64,000 bases of DNA, taken from NCBI RefSeq assembly GCF_020509005.1, contig NC_063015.1, forward strand, positions 124,001-188,000, read 5' to 3'. The stretch comes from Fulvia fulva (taxonomy: Eukaryota > Ascomycota > Dothideomycetes > Mycosphaerellales > Mycosphaerellaceae). Shown here piece by piece: positions 36,241 through 48,780 of the stretch (position 1 is the first letter of the stretch; each line of letters begins with the position of its first letter). The notes under the pieces were generated by a model. That model did not search any database. It was not told where the DNA came from and saw only the letters and a list, made by a program, of their open reading frames with translations. The position numbers and the translations under genes are program-made.

Positions 36241-36578
36241 TGGATCCATACCAAGAGAAGACAGAGGAGAAGGGAGGCAAAATCCCAATTCTTGGGAGGG
36301 ACAATTGGAAGAGATGGTTCAACCTTCAGAGATACAAGATGGAGAGCCAATCAGCATTCTTTGCAATTGATGACCTAATGGAAGTGTCTTTTGACAACAT
36401 CAAGGGCAAGACTCTGAAACTCCAAGAAGAGGCTACAACCAAAGAGATCCTCAATACGCCAACATGGACAAGACACAATGCAGTATGCAACTTCAGTATC
36501 CTTAGTAGGATCACAGAAGACCCTAGTACTGTTTATGACTACGAGAACGGTACGGTTACTATCCTCTTAAGTAGTTAG
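36241..36578 (+). pseudogene. Copia-2 gag N-terminus, truncated
   Basis: From ATG 36241 (an upstream ATG exists at 36216) the frame reads MDPYQEKTEEKGGKIPILG, then RDNWKRWFNLQRYKMES, the W-rich N-terminal signature of Ty1/copia gag polyproteins, and goes on for about 100 codons. Normal base composition ends near 36540; the last codons run into RIPed Copia-3 sequence and stop at 36576. No later gag, protease or pol of this element is present, so it is a 5' fragment of a young Copia element. How it was cut is unclear. Confidence 0.65.
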
Positions 36579-38530
36579 CGATACTACGCTATTAGTAGGT
36601 TTATCGCCGATGTTTATACCCTAACTAATAGTGCTAATAAAGTACGCGTTACGTATCTTTTTAGTGACCTTCGGTAGTACTAGGCCCTCTTTTATAGGCT
36701 ATTAGTAAGTAATAGGTGACTTAGGTAGTATAACTACCTTAAAGAAAGGGATTGTACTAGTAGGGCGGTATAGGTCTATTAATTTAGTGTCGTTGTGCTA
36801 TATTGAATTGCTACGTCCGTACTACTAGAGTCCGGCCGTTTCTATACGTATATAAGAGATGACGTTTATATAAAAGCCTAGGTAGTAAGCTATATCTAGT
36901 AAGGTGAATAAATGGCCCCTAATTGATATATAAACACGCCCTAACGCTACAATTAGAAAGGTAGTTGTTCTAGCCTAGATTTCTAAGGTAGTAAGGCGCT
37001 CTATAATAAACTCTATACCCTCCTAGTTATAATGATTAATTATATAAGTGTCTGAATAGTTATTATATACCTAGTAATCCCTAAAGTTAACGCTTAACTT
37101 ACTAATTAAGCTAGAAAGAACAGTAAGGCCAATTAAGCCCTTATTGCTTAGTAATACCTTCTTCGTATTAGTAATAGCCTTGTTACGTTCCTAGTCCTTA
37201 CGATTGTTACGATTTAATACGCTAAGCAGACGCTCGCCGTCGTCGCTTAAGTAGTAGTTAATAAAGTTTTTCTAGTACTTCTTCTACTACTCTAAGCGCT
37301 AATCCTTTACTAGGCGCTTGTCGGGGTTAATTATATTATATAAGAATAGGCCCTTATAATAGGTGTCCTTAGGCTCGCCGGTAATGTTCTAGTAGCCGCT
37401 TAGCCTATTATTATCCTTATCTTTGTTCTTATTACCGCGGCTACTACTACGACCCTTATTACCGCGGCTATTACTACGGTTATTACTACGGCTACTACTA
37501 CGGTCACCCTCCTTTTAACTAGTACCTATAGGTACTGTTTCATCCTCTACTTCTACTAAGGTTTCTCCGGAGAAGGTTACAAAGACTAATCGACCGTTAG
37601 TTATTACTAGTACGGTGTCGCGTATCTATTCGAGGTAACGCTTAGTAAGCTTTTATAGTAACATTTTGTTACGCTTCTACTCGTTATATAGAGAAGCACC
37701 GTAGGCTAGAGCCTACTTCTACTAAATAGCAAGTAAGAAGTGTCTACTAAGATCGTCGTACTCGGTATAGTTATACTTAAGTATCTTAGTCTATAAAACT
37801 AACTAGTCTAAGTACTAGTTATCGATTCTACGTACGCTAGCCGTCTAAAGCCTAGATAGCTTAAGCGTAAGCTACCGCTTACGTAGTATATCGTCTAGAC
37901 TATACTAATCCTTAAGAGCCTAGTATTTCGCTCTAAGGGTGTTCTAGCCGTATATTAGCTCTTACCCTAGCTCTATCGTCGTACGGATAAGGTAGGTAAT
38001 AAGCTTTAATCGCGTAGTAGTAAAGATGTCGTATATCCGTTACCTTCGGTCTACGTCTATTTGTCGTAGCTTAATAAGGTCTCTTAATATAGCGTCTCCT
38101 ACCGTATACGCTTATTAGATTTCCTTAAATGTTAAGTAAGTAGGCTCTATTAGCTCGTTACTTAGTTAGTAAGGATCTATATACTTCTAGACATTCAAAG
38201 ACTCTACGTAGAGCTCTAGCTAACGGTCAAACTTATCCTATTAGTTATAGCTCTTTAGAACTACGGTACCCTAAGGTAGGGCACCGGTAGTTACCGGCGT
38301 CTCGGTAGTAGCTATAATCATAAAATAGGTTATAGGCTAGTAAAAGTTCTACGCGGGTTCACTAGGCCTAGGGGATACTACTATAGTCGTTATAGTAGTA
38401 GTGCTATAACGATATAAACTCTGCTTTAGGGCTTCCTTGTCGTAGCGAATATTAGTAAGCGCTAACCGGGCTTATAACTATTACGTTAGAAGTATAGGAA
38501 GTTATTATACGGGCTTATATAGGGTGTTTT
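36547..38530 (-). pseudogene. Copia-3 gag and protease, RIP-inactivated, truncated
   Basis: The minus strand, read across stops, gives a copia-type gag: KELW-DKFDR-LELYVESL near 38250-38190, then a conserved helical region to about 37700. A serine/asparagine/arginine-rich linker with RSNNRSNSRGNKGR-like repeats follows (about 37520-37420). The copia protease region closes it, with VYISIRGHLFTLLDIAYYLGFYINVISY near 36900-36820 (here interrupted by no more than point changes). The reading breaks off at about 36547 against Copia-2, so integrase, RT and RNase H are missing. The boundary with Copia-1 at about 38530 is approximate. Confidence 0.65.
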
Positions 38531-40102
38531 AAAAGTAGGTTATATATTATGTATATCTATCTAGAATAGACAAGTGTTACTCTTAAAGAGGCTATAGGTA
38601 ACTAATTAGTCACCTAATTCTTAGCGTACGTAGCCTTAAGTTTTGATAATAGGATATTGCCTATATATACGCTCGGATCGCGATAACTATTAGACTCCGA
38701 GTTAGGGAGCCTATACTAATACCTTAGACAAGTAGGCGAGCTTACTAAGAAGAGTCGCTCTCTAGACATCGCGTTCGTATCGACTAACTATTTATTCTAA
38801 GAGAGCCGTAGTGTCTTAGAAACCCCCTCTACTAAGAGAGTTACGCTATAGTGTCTTAGTACTAATACGATCCTTACCGACCGACTTTCCTCCTCTTCCC
38901 GACGGATAGCTATCCTCTCCGCTATTAACCTCGCGTTCGGTTTATCCTATTTCGATCCGATCGCGTACGACCGAATATATCCTTCTACCTAAGGGTAGCT
39001 AACCTATCCCTTAACTTACAAAAAATAGAGAACGAGACTAGGTTTATAAGAAAGAGAGTAGCACCTATTCTAATAAGAGAGAACTACGAAACATAGTTCA
39101 AGCTAATAAGAATATACCTAGTATTAAAGTAGGTTAACTAGGTCCTCGAAGACATTATTATAGACATTCCCGCTACAACCCTATCTATAGCGACACCCTC
39201 TACATTATCGGAGTCATCCCTTCCTTTAGATTAAGTAATAAGGAAGGTATCGTATAGACGGCACAATATAACGGCCCTATATAAGATATATATCTGTCTA
39301 TCGACAGATAACTAAGAGATAATATACGAGATCCGGTATACGAAGGAGTTATAGGAATAGGCTAAAGCTAAATATAAGAGAAGACTTCTCGCTACTAGAA
39401 GAAGTTTACTTTAGCAATATACCAATTTCGTGATGATAGAGGACTAGTCAATAGATGACGCCTAGTAGGAGCTTAGCTTAATTATAAGGAGGGCTGTTTT
39501 AATCTCGCCTTAGTTCTAAGACATCAAGACTAAGGACAGAAAGATCTAGTAACTCTTAGTAGCTCTACTAGACTCATTTAGCTCAATTCGCGATACAATT
39601 AATGCCTAGGTGAATCTCTTACTATAAGACATTCTTACAATTCTTAGGGAGAAGTAAGAATCAATAATTTATTAAGGGACAGCTATATTCGCTAAGAAGG
39701 GTTCCTAGAGCAAGCTTACGTACTGTCTCTACGGTAGTGACCATTTTATAAGCAAGTGCCTACACCTTTCTGTAGCTTAGTAGGCTGTTAGGAATAAGGA
39801 CAAACTAGCGAGGGTTACCTACCCTACTAAAAGACAACCGTTACTACCTCGTAGGAGGTCATTATTACCAAACCTTCGTAATGTCCTTAAGGTAATAACG
39901 GACCTTATAAAGTAGATAAAGGAGAGCCGCAAGCTAAAGGCCTCCTCTAGTAAGCCTATAAGGGCCTATACGACCTAGAAAGACGTATCAGACCCTAAGA
40001 TACTATTAGAAGATAATGATGTTAATAAGGTTGCCTATTCTACTATAGGAGCTAAGGGTAAGTACCCCTCGTCCGAGTAGTTGCTTAACTCTTATGTATT
40101 AT
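38531..40102 (+). pseudogene. Copia-1 leader, gag and start of protease, RIP-inactivated
   Basis: About 480 bp without recognisable coding, then from about 39010 a copia-type gag on the plus strand: ENYET-FKLIRIYLVLK (the WF...YL signature with W now TAG), a helical middle, and a degenerate knuckle YCLYGSDHFISKC near 39718-39755. A lysine/arginine-rich linker follows, and a protease start LLNSC-LLYITD (40080-40116), a damaged DSG motif. A clear 5' LTR matching the 3' LTR at 48571 was not found. The frame is interrupted by L5 and resumes at 45087. Confidence 0.7.
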
Positions 40103-40116
40103 TATATATAACTGAC
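40103..40116. repeat. Target-site duplication of LINE-A L5 (left copy)
   Basis: tatatataactgac, repeated exactly at 45087-45100. It encodes YITD of the Copia-1 protease and reads in frame on both sides. Confidence 0.88.
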
Positions 40117-43100
40117 AGGAGGAAAACGCTCATCGATCTCTACGCCAAAATAAGACACATTCGAAAGCTCTTATCAAGGCTATTCTAACGATATATAAAG
40201 CAGGCCACTACTCCTAGGACTAAGGGAGTTCTACCTTATTTAATCTAGATAGCTTAAAGCTCTCTTCACCCTGTTTCTTTAGCTCTAAACGCCGCGGAGG
40301 TGCCTAGCTATATTAGGCAACTCCTAGGCAATAGTAGCCTAGGCTACGGTACTAACGGCGCCTACGGCCCTATAGGCGAAGCCCCCCTAAGATAACTAGT
40401 AGCAACTTATAGAGGACGCAAAAAGTATAGAAACTAACGATTAGCTCCCTTACCGGTCTCTATAGGTAATGATCACTTAGCTACGCACGGCGCTTGTACT
40501 ATCGTATTACCGAGGGCAATAAGAAATAAGGACGACGTCCTAGGCGATTAGTAAGGCCACCCGGAATTAACACCCCTATAGCTAGGCATCGGTCGCGGCA
40601 TCGATACTAGGCCCCCGCCTAACGTACGATGTAGTTACGATCCGTATTGTAGCAAAGGAAGACTAGGCCGAAGTTACGAAGCTATCGAATAAGGAGCTCG
40701 CCTAACGAATTAACTAACTAGGGGTAGTCGTAGTGAACTAATAGTCTAACGGTACTCTATAGATCTATACTAGCTCTACTACTACTAGGAGGTACCTAGA
40801 GGTATAGCTATAGTAGGCATCTAAGGTTACGGTATTAGCGAAGGTCTTAACGAAACAATTTACGATCCTAGTCTACGATATACCTAAGGAGTTTGACCTA
40901 ACTAACTAGGGTCACCTACGCGCTCTCTAAGAGGACAACCCGGTCACTCTTAACTCTCTAATCTAGAAGGCGACTTAGCTCTATAGGAAATGGCTAGAAG
41001 GCAAGAAGGCCTCGGCGCTAATAGTATAGCTATACGACGCGAAAGCGGCGGATCTAGCGATAGAACAAGGCCTAGTCTAGTAATATAGCCTCAAGATAGT
41101 AGAAAAGCACTCCTTATCTTTTCGTGTCCTCTAATGTTTCAAATGCCAACAGTATAGACACTAAACCTATACGTGTATAAACAAGTAGGCCTACTCGAAC
41201 TATATAGGAGACTATATATCTAGGGACTATATATCGACTACGAGACGGTACGCAAACTGTCCGGGGCACTACCTATCGTATAGTACGGAATGCCTATAGC
41301 GGAAACTAGCGAAAAACAAGGCAATTATAAACAGAACCGTCGCCCTAAGATTCTACGGCGACCGTAAGGCTAGCCTATACCGGAGCTAACTAGCGGCGGT
41401 CGGGTATAAGCGCCCTAGGGCCGAGAACGATATAAAGGATACGTAACCTAGGGCGTACGGGAGGCCACGTGGTCTACTAGCTACGGCGAGGGAATCTAAC
41501 TAGGCCCGGCTCCCCTTTAGTATATAGCCGATAGGCGTAGACTAGGACGTATAGGGCAGTAGGACATAGGACGATATAGAGGAAATGACTATCGATACCG
41601 ATAACTAGCCTCGACACGCTTAGTATTATCTAGTATAACGTCAACTATAGCAAGGATATAGTCTAGAACCATTTCCTATACGAGGCGGACCCGCGCGTCT
41701 ACTACGTCCTTATAATTTAGGAGCTATAGATTAACCCGTACTATAAGAGACTAACGACCTACAAGTTACTAGGCTATACGATATACCTACGAGGCGACGG
41801 TAGACCCCGTACGTGCTTCTATGTCAGTAAGGATATACTAGAATCCGACTAGGAGGTAGTATACTACGTAGACGAAGAAGGCGGGGGCGATATTACCTCC
41901 CTCTACGTAGGTAGTACCTAGATACACAACCTATATATACAACCGCTAGCCTCGAGGTCTAGCTACGACCTAGGGGTCTATAGACACCTAGACAGTACGC
42001 TTAAGAGATAAGGGTGCCATATCGTAGTAGGAGACTTTAATATATACTACCCTTCCTAGGAAAGCCTTATGTAGCCGTACTCTATAGCCGACGAAGTACT
42101 CGACTTAATAGCGAGTAACGTAATTGCCCTTAATACCCCGAAGGACCTAGGCACCTAGAAGAGAGGGGGACTCTAAGGCACGATCGACCTCTCCTAGATC
42201 TTAGATAGCTACTACTATACGGTAACCTACTATAGGATCGAATATAAACTCGAGGCGTCGTTAGACTATATACTAGTCAGGACCTCTATTACGATATAGA
42301 TACAACGTATACTAGCGAGAACCCCTAAGCTAAACTAGGGAAAGGCCTACTAGGCTAATATCTAGGCGTACCTCGATGACTCTAAGAGGCTAGTCTAGAT
42401 CGCGTAGTAGCAATATAATAGTAAAGACGAGATAGACAAAGCAGTCTAGGGGTTAATAGACGAAATAAGAAAAGCGACCTTACTTTACGTTCCGCTTACC
42501 TAACTAACGATATAGTCTAAACTATACTAGACGCCGGAGTACACTACGGTAGTAAGAGAAGTAAGGAGAGCCCGCCGGGTATAGACGAGCAGCTATAGCG
42601 AGGAGGCCTAGAACGTATATAGGGAGGCATACTAATAGAAGAAAGCTATAATACGAAGGGAGAAAGTAGTCGGCTAGAGGGCTATAGTAGAAGAAATCGC
42701 CGGCAAGCTAGAGAGGATATAGAAGCTAGCGAAATAGGCCCGATAGGACCCTATATAGGGCCCCTCCTTCTCTATCCTAGCGCTATAATCGCCTAGTAGC
42801 CGGGTTAGCGACCCCGAGGCCAAGGCGCGTCTACTAGCTAGTAAGTTCTTCCCGCCCCTAGTCGAGGCTAATCTAAGCGACATAAACAGCTCTACTCCCC
42901 TAGCCCCTAGTATCGCGGTCTAATAGGAGGTGTCCGAGGGAGAAGTTACCGCTATACTAAGGAAGTTACTAGCGAAGAAAGCCCCGGGGCCGGATAGGAT
43001 CCTAAACGAGCTACTAAAGAAGTGTAGAGATCAACTAGCCCTAGTAGTTATAGCGATCTTTAACGCCTACCTATAGACCGGATACTACCCGATAGTATTT

Positions 43101-45086
43101 AAATAATCGACGATAGTAGTCCTACGTAAGCCGTAAAAGGAAGACTATACGTAGGTAAAGTCGTACCGCCTAATTACGCTCCTTAATACTCTTAGGAAGG
43201 CGCTTAAGAAGCTGGTTATAACGAGACTCTCCGAGGCGGTAGAGGAACACTCCCTACTCCCGGACACCTAGATAGGTACGCGCCTATAGCGATCGACGCT
43301 ATCCGCGATAGAACTTATCACCTCTTAGGTAAAGGCTATCTAGTATAAGAATAGGGACAAGGTAGCTTCCTTACTTAGCCTAGACATATCGGGAGCCTTC
43401 GACTACGTGTTATACCCGCGGCTACTCTATATCCTAAGGTCGAAAGGACTCCCTAAGTAGCTTGTCGACTTCGTACGGTCCTACCTCTAAAACCGTAGTA
43501 CGTCGATCCTAGTCGGCTAGTATAGAAGCCTATTTTAAGTAGTCTATACTAGAATCCCGTAAGGCTTAACGCTAGTACCTATTCTGTTCCTCTTCTTTAT
43601 AGCGACGCTACTCCTAGCCCTAGAATCCTAGAACACCGCTACGAGCGGCTTCGTAGACGACATAAACATCCTAGCGTAGTCTTCCTCGACTAAGGAGAAC
43701 TATAGGCTACTAGAAGAGAAGTATAAGATCTACGAGGACTAGGCTAGGAGGCACGGGGCTCGGTTTGCCCTAGAAAAGTACAATCTAATACACTTTACGC
43801 GCCGGCCACGGTTCTATAATATATAAGCTTCTATCTAGATATAGGGGCATACGACTAACCCGGCAAATCAGCTTAGGATCCTCGGACTATAGGTAGACCC
43901 GGCGCTACAGTAGAGGAAGTACGTATAGGTAATATTACGGAAAGCTAAACAGAATATAGTATTATACCAGAGGCTTACTACGTCTATATAGGGGGCGGAC
44001 TTCCGGTAGTCACGACTTCTATATACGGCTATTATACGGCCAGTCCTTACCTATAGTAGCCAAGTATAGTCCTTAGGCGAGAGGGCCTACCTATCGAGGG
44101 GACTCGTCGCGCCGCTAGCGAAGATCTAAAACTAATGCCTAAGGAAGGTTACCGGGGTATATAAGTCGATACTAACGAGGATGCTTAAGTACGAGACCGC
44201 TATACCGCCGATCGACCTATATATCTAGGGACTACGGACCTCCTACTTAGGCAAGTCGGCATAGTACCTAGTATAGAAGGTCATCGCTAGTATAGTCGTA
44301 AGGGCCCGCGAATTAGTACTAGCGTATAGGAGCATTCGACCCGGAAACGAGCCGAACTACCGGGCAAGGGACGAATAGCTAGTAATATACTAGGAAGGTA
44401 AGAAATCGTTTATAGAGCAACTATAGAAAGAGAGGTAGAACAACTAGGTTATAGGGTATAGTAGACGCCCTTAGCTAGCGGGACAACCTAAGGAATGGTC
44501 AGCTATAAAATCCGCGGTTAAGCACCCCCCGAAGCTTATCTACTACCGCCTTACGAGGGCATAGAGTAGTATAGCAACCTAACTACAAAGCAAATATATC
44601 GGCCTCTAGGGGTACCTATTATAGAGGAAGGTTCTAGGATCTACGAATACTAGCTGCCCCTACGGCTATCGCTCCTAGAACGTACGGTACGTACTCCTCG
44701 TCTATCCGAGGTGGTCGCTAGGAAGGGGGGAGTAGATAGCAAAGGCGAGGAACCGGACGATTAGGGCACTTCTTAACAACGCTAAGGACCTACGGCGCAT
44801 TACGAACTAGATACTAGAGAAGGGCTGGCTAGAACAGTACCGCCTAGTAGGAGCAGTGTAGGAAGAGAGGACACGACGTAGCGCGACGAGACCGGCTAGG
44901 AGCGGGGGCTAACGGGGTAGTAATATAGACTACGTACGTTTAGAGGGAAAGCTAAACTAGATAAGGAGTAGTCGGGAGCGGGAAGGGTTTTCACCTATTC
45001 GGGTTTCCCTTTGTATATAACAATAGATATATACCTATATAGGCCGGATAGGGTCCTAGAATAGGGGAATGACAAATCTATCTATC
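40117..45086 (+). mobile_element. LINE-A copy L5, full-length, heavily RIPed
   Basis: About 4.97 kb, colinear with L1. The shared start atcgatctct is at 40132, with 15 extra bases between it and the target duplication. ORF1 lies about 40330-41606 and ORF2 about 41600-44911, both full of TAG/TAA. Tail: three CTAT units. It lies in the same orientation as its Copia-1 host. The frame at 42674-42883 (minus) is an antisense shadow. Confidence 0.92.
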
Positions 45087-48000
45087 TATATATAACTGAC
45101 CAAGATTCACTATTTAGGACACTAAAGCCTCTTTAAAAGAGGAAGTGGATCAAGGTTAGGGGTGGCTATCTACAAGCCATATATATAGGAAGTGTAGTAA
45201 TAGGTAGTCCTTCTAGAAAGCAAATTGTCTTAGAAAATGTCCTGTTTGTTCCTAGCCTTAGAGTTAGTCTTGTTTCGTAGAATTAGTTTAGCTAATAGTT
45301 TGCTATCTAACTACCTAGTTTCACCCTAAAATCGTTATCTAGTAAACCCGTTGTCTAGACCAAACTTCGAGGAGGAGTACCGTTTATCTACTCGATCTCG
45401 GAAGTTCTTAAGCTATAGTATACTAGTATACTCTCTTAAGAACGTAACGGTACCGCTATAGCTAACACTAAGTCCGAAGATTAGTAGGAGCTATAGTATA
45501 GAAGATATATATACCTTAGTAAGGGACTGCTAAGAAACCTATATAGAGTTACTAATAAGAAAGATCCTATTCCTATTCCTTCTAAACACTAGAATTACAA
45601 GGTCTGCTCCCTTACAAATATAAGGAAGTTCAAAGGACCTGCTATAGAGAGGAAAGGGGAGAGGCTGGCCCTCATCTCTATTGACATCTATAGGCCTTTT
45701 TAGGGCGTAGTCTCTAGGCTAGGATACAAATATTAGCTTGAGATTGTAGACAACTTCTCTAGGAAGAAGTGGGTAATCCCTTTAAAGGCTAGGAGCGACA
45801 CTCCTACAGCCCTACGGGATTAGAAGGTCTAGGCAGAACGGTAGTCAAGGTGCTTTCTGTCTACGATCCGTAGTAATAGTATAAAGGAAATTCTCGCCTT
45901 ACTAAAAGAGTAGGAGAAGGAGTTTAGCACTTAGATAGACACAACTAATACCTACAACTCTCTTCAAAATGGACCTATAGAAAGGTCAATTTAAGCCTCT
46001 AAGAACACAGTCCGGGCTATACTTAAAGACTCTAGTATACTAGTTAAGTTCTAGCTAGAAGCTTTATAAGCACAGACTATAATTAGAAACAGACTGCCTA
46101 ATAATCCGATTATTAATAGTATTACTCTTTTACTAGAAGAAGCCTTTACTAGCTAAGTACCGTTAGTCGACCATTTCCGCGTCTAGGGATATAAAGCTAT
46201 AGTCTATATAGACCTAAGAGCCTAACCTTAAGGCTTAAGGAGAGACAAGTTAATGAACCGAGGAAAAGAAGCCGTGTTTATAGACTACTTAGAAAATACT
46301 ACAAAACAATAGCTATTCTAGGATCCCGACATAAAAGTAATAAAAGCGTATAGTCACGTCGACTAGTTTAAGAATAAGAAGGGGGGAGATATAGATCTTG
46401 GTATCACCTTTACTAACTAGCCGAGTCGAGCGCTATAGCGTAATCCTATTAGGAGGAAGCCCTTTAGGGCGAAATTTTCCGATAGGGGATTATTAGAGAC
46501 ACCGTTACGAAGGCTAGGAGAAAATATTGAGGCGGTTTTAACACTGTCGAAGGCCGATAACGGTGGATCTATACAGAACCTACCTAAGTTATTAACACTA
46601 TAGTAACCGCTGTTTATATAACTTCCCCTTCCCCTAAAGGACATTAGGGAATACTAGAAGTTTAGAAATCAGGGTACTCTAATAAAAGAAAAAGAAGATG
46701 TCGTTCAGTTCGACCTATCCGAACACCTAGCGCCACCTTAGGTTATAGGCAATAAGAGGTTAAGGGGAGACAGAGATAATAACTCTAAAGAGTATAAGGC
46801 TAAACATTATAAGGCTCTTATCGCCTAGCTATTCTATCTAGACCCTATAATAAGCTAGGTAGAGGAGATTCTAAACGACGTAGAAGAACATATATTTGCT
46901 ACTATTAGGCAGGCCATAGCCTATTAGTAGGAAGTACTAATCCTAAAGTCCTATAAGGTAGCTATAGAAGACCCCGAATAGGGACATATATAGAGAGAGG
47001 CAATCGAGAACGAACTTATTGCCTTAGTAAGCAATAACACCTAGGAAGTAGTTATACCGCCAAAGGGTACGAATCTAATTACTTCTAGGTAGGTCTTTAA
47101 TGTGAAAAGAACAATTAGTAGAGCTATTAAGAAGTTTAAGACAAGACTAGTTATAAGAGGGCTTTTATAGAAATATAGGGTTGACTTCGAAGAGACCTTT
47201 ATACCTACTATTAGACATAATACTCTCCGAGTATTCATAGTAGTAGTGTATAAGAGAGATCTCGAGATACACCTAGTAGATATAAATAATGCTTTTACCT
47301 AAAGTAGCCTTCTTAAAGACATCTATATAATCCCACCCCTAGGAGTTAAAGCACCTCTAAACATAGTGGTCAAGGTCCTACGAAGCCTTTATAGGCTTAA
47401 GCAAGCAGCTAGAGACTAGAACAAGCTCTGTGTTACGAAGCTAGAGAAGATTAGATTTACCTAGTCCTAGGTAGATCTATACCTACTTATCTATACGGAT
47501 AGAGACCTTATAGTCCTTACCTATATAGATGATATACCTATTATAGCTCTAAAGCTGTTAGATGTTTAGTGGTTTAAGGCTAAGCTTAGAAAAGTGTTTA
47601 AGATTAAAGATCTTAGTGAACCTATAAAGATCCTTAGAATAAGGATTATAAGAGACAGGTCCTAAGGCACTTTAAAGCTTAATTAAGGACACTATATCTA
47701 CGCTAACTTAGCCAAGATGAACATAGCTAAAGAGATAGCTACGCTAACCTACTTACCTATAGAGAGCTACGAGCATTTAGTGCCTACGGTACCTATAGAT
47801 AAGAGGTGTAACAAACAGGATTACTAGAGCTATAATAGTACCTAGATGTAGCTAATAACAATAATAAGGCTAGACTTAGTATTCCCCCTTAGAAGAATTA
47901 GCTTATATGTTGCTGATCCCTCGTAGTAGTATATAAAGGCTTTGAAGAAGCTCTCCCGATACCTACGGTCGTACCTAGACCTAGGTCTTATATATAGAAA

Positions 48001-48570
48001 GGGAGGAGGCAATCTCTAGGGATACTCGGACTCCAACTACGCTATAGATAAAGTGGATAGAGTCTTAATTCTAGGATACGTATAGTTCCTTTATAGATTA
48101 CCTATGTCCTAGATAAGTAGGAAGTAGAAGTCTGTTATAACATTAATAATAGAAGCTAAGTTTATAGCTATAAACGTAGCCGTAAAGTAGTCACAATTTC
48201 TTGCCACTGTTCTTAGGGAAATAGGGTGCCTAGAACTAGTAGGAAAGAGCTCTTTCTAGCCGAGTATAAGGGTAAGCAAGGGCACTATTAACGAGCTAAG
48301 GTTAGTCAAGCTTATAGGTAACAACTAAGCCGCTTTAACACTTATTAAAGATGCCTATATACATAAAAGGTCAAAGTATATTAATGTTATATATAACTAT
48401 ATTAGACATCTCTAGTAGTAGAAGAAGATTGTAGTAGACTACTACTATATAAAGGACATAGCTACTAATAGGTTAATAAAGCCCCTTAATAGCTAGTAGT
48501 TCCAAAACTTTATAAGGCAGCTCTAGCTTACGTAAAGGGATTATAGGAGACTATGTGGCCTAAGTAGGAG
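45087..48570 (+). pseudogene. Copia-1 pol: protease, integrase, RT, RNase H; RIP-inactivated
   Basis: Begins with the right copy of the L5 duplication and continues the protease (IVLENVLFVPSLRVSLVS near 45220-45280). Integrase core, about 45640-46250 (IDIYRPF, then YNSLQNGPIERSI with the catalytic glutamate). A long linker follows. The reverse transcriptase (about 47040-47700) has TRLVIRGLL-KYRVDFEETF, VDINNAFT and an intact YIDD at 47522-47533. RNase H and the C-terminus run to about 48500 (GYSDSNYAIDKVDR, then IATNRLIKPL). Protease-integrase-RT-RNase H is the Ty1/copia order. Stops are nearly all TAG at former CAG or TGG codons. The minus-strand frames at 46417-46644 and 47041-47238 are shadows. 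Confidence 0.85.
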
Positions 48571-48780
48571 TATTAAGAACATATAGGCCGTAGGACAAGC
48601 ATGTAGGTGTGGGTATATTATATGACTAGATCACGTGACTAGGGTCTACTAGCCTATAGGCTAGTAAATATCCGGATACCTAGTATCTACCTATACTAAT
48701 ACCGGCGATACTATATATAGATACACGCTATCCTATTAGGTCCTTCTTCGTCTTTCGTATAATCCGACGTCTTCTACTAC
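48571..48780 (+). repeat. Copia-1 3' LTR, approximate
   Basis: A short purine stretch (taagtaggag) ends at 48570 and is followed by TATTAAGAACATATAGG, a plausible RIPed TGTTAAGAAC terminus. TATA-like sequence lies near 48710. The end is not defined and it meets the Gypsy-4 pol end around 48780. Confidence 0.45.

Noticed and set aside
46417..47238. Minus-strand open frames of 75 and 65 codons
   Set aside because: Antisense to the Copia-1 pol, whose translation across stops is clearly copia-like on the plus strand.
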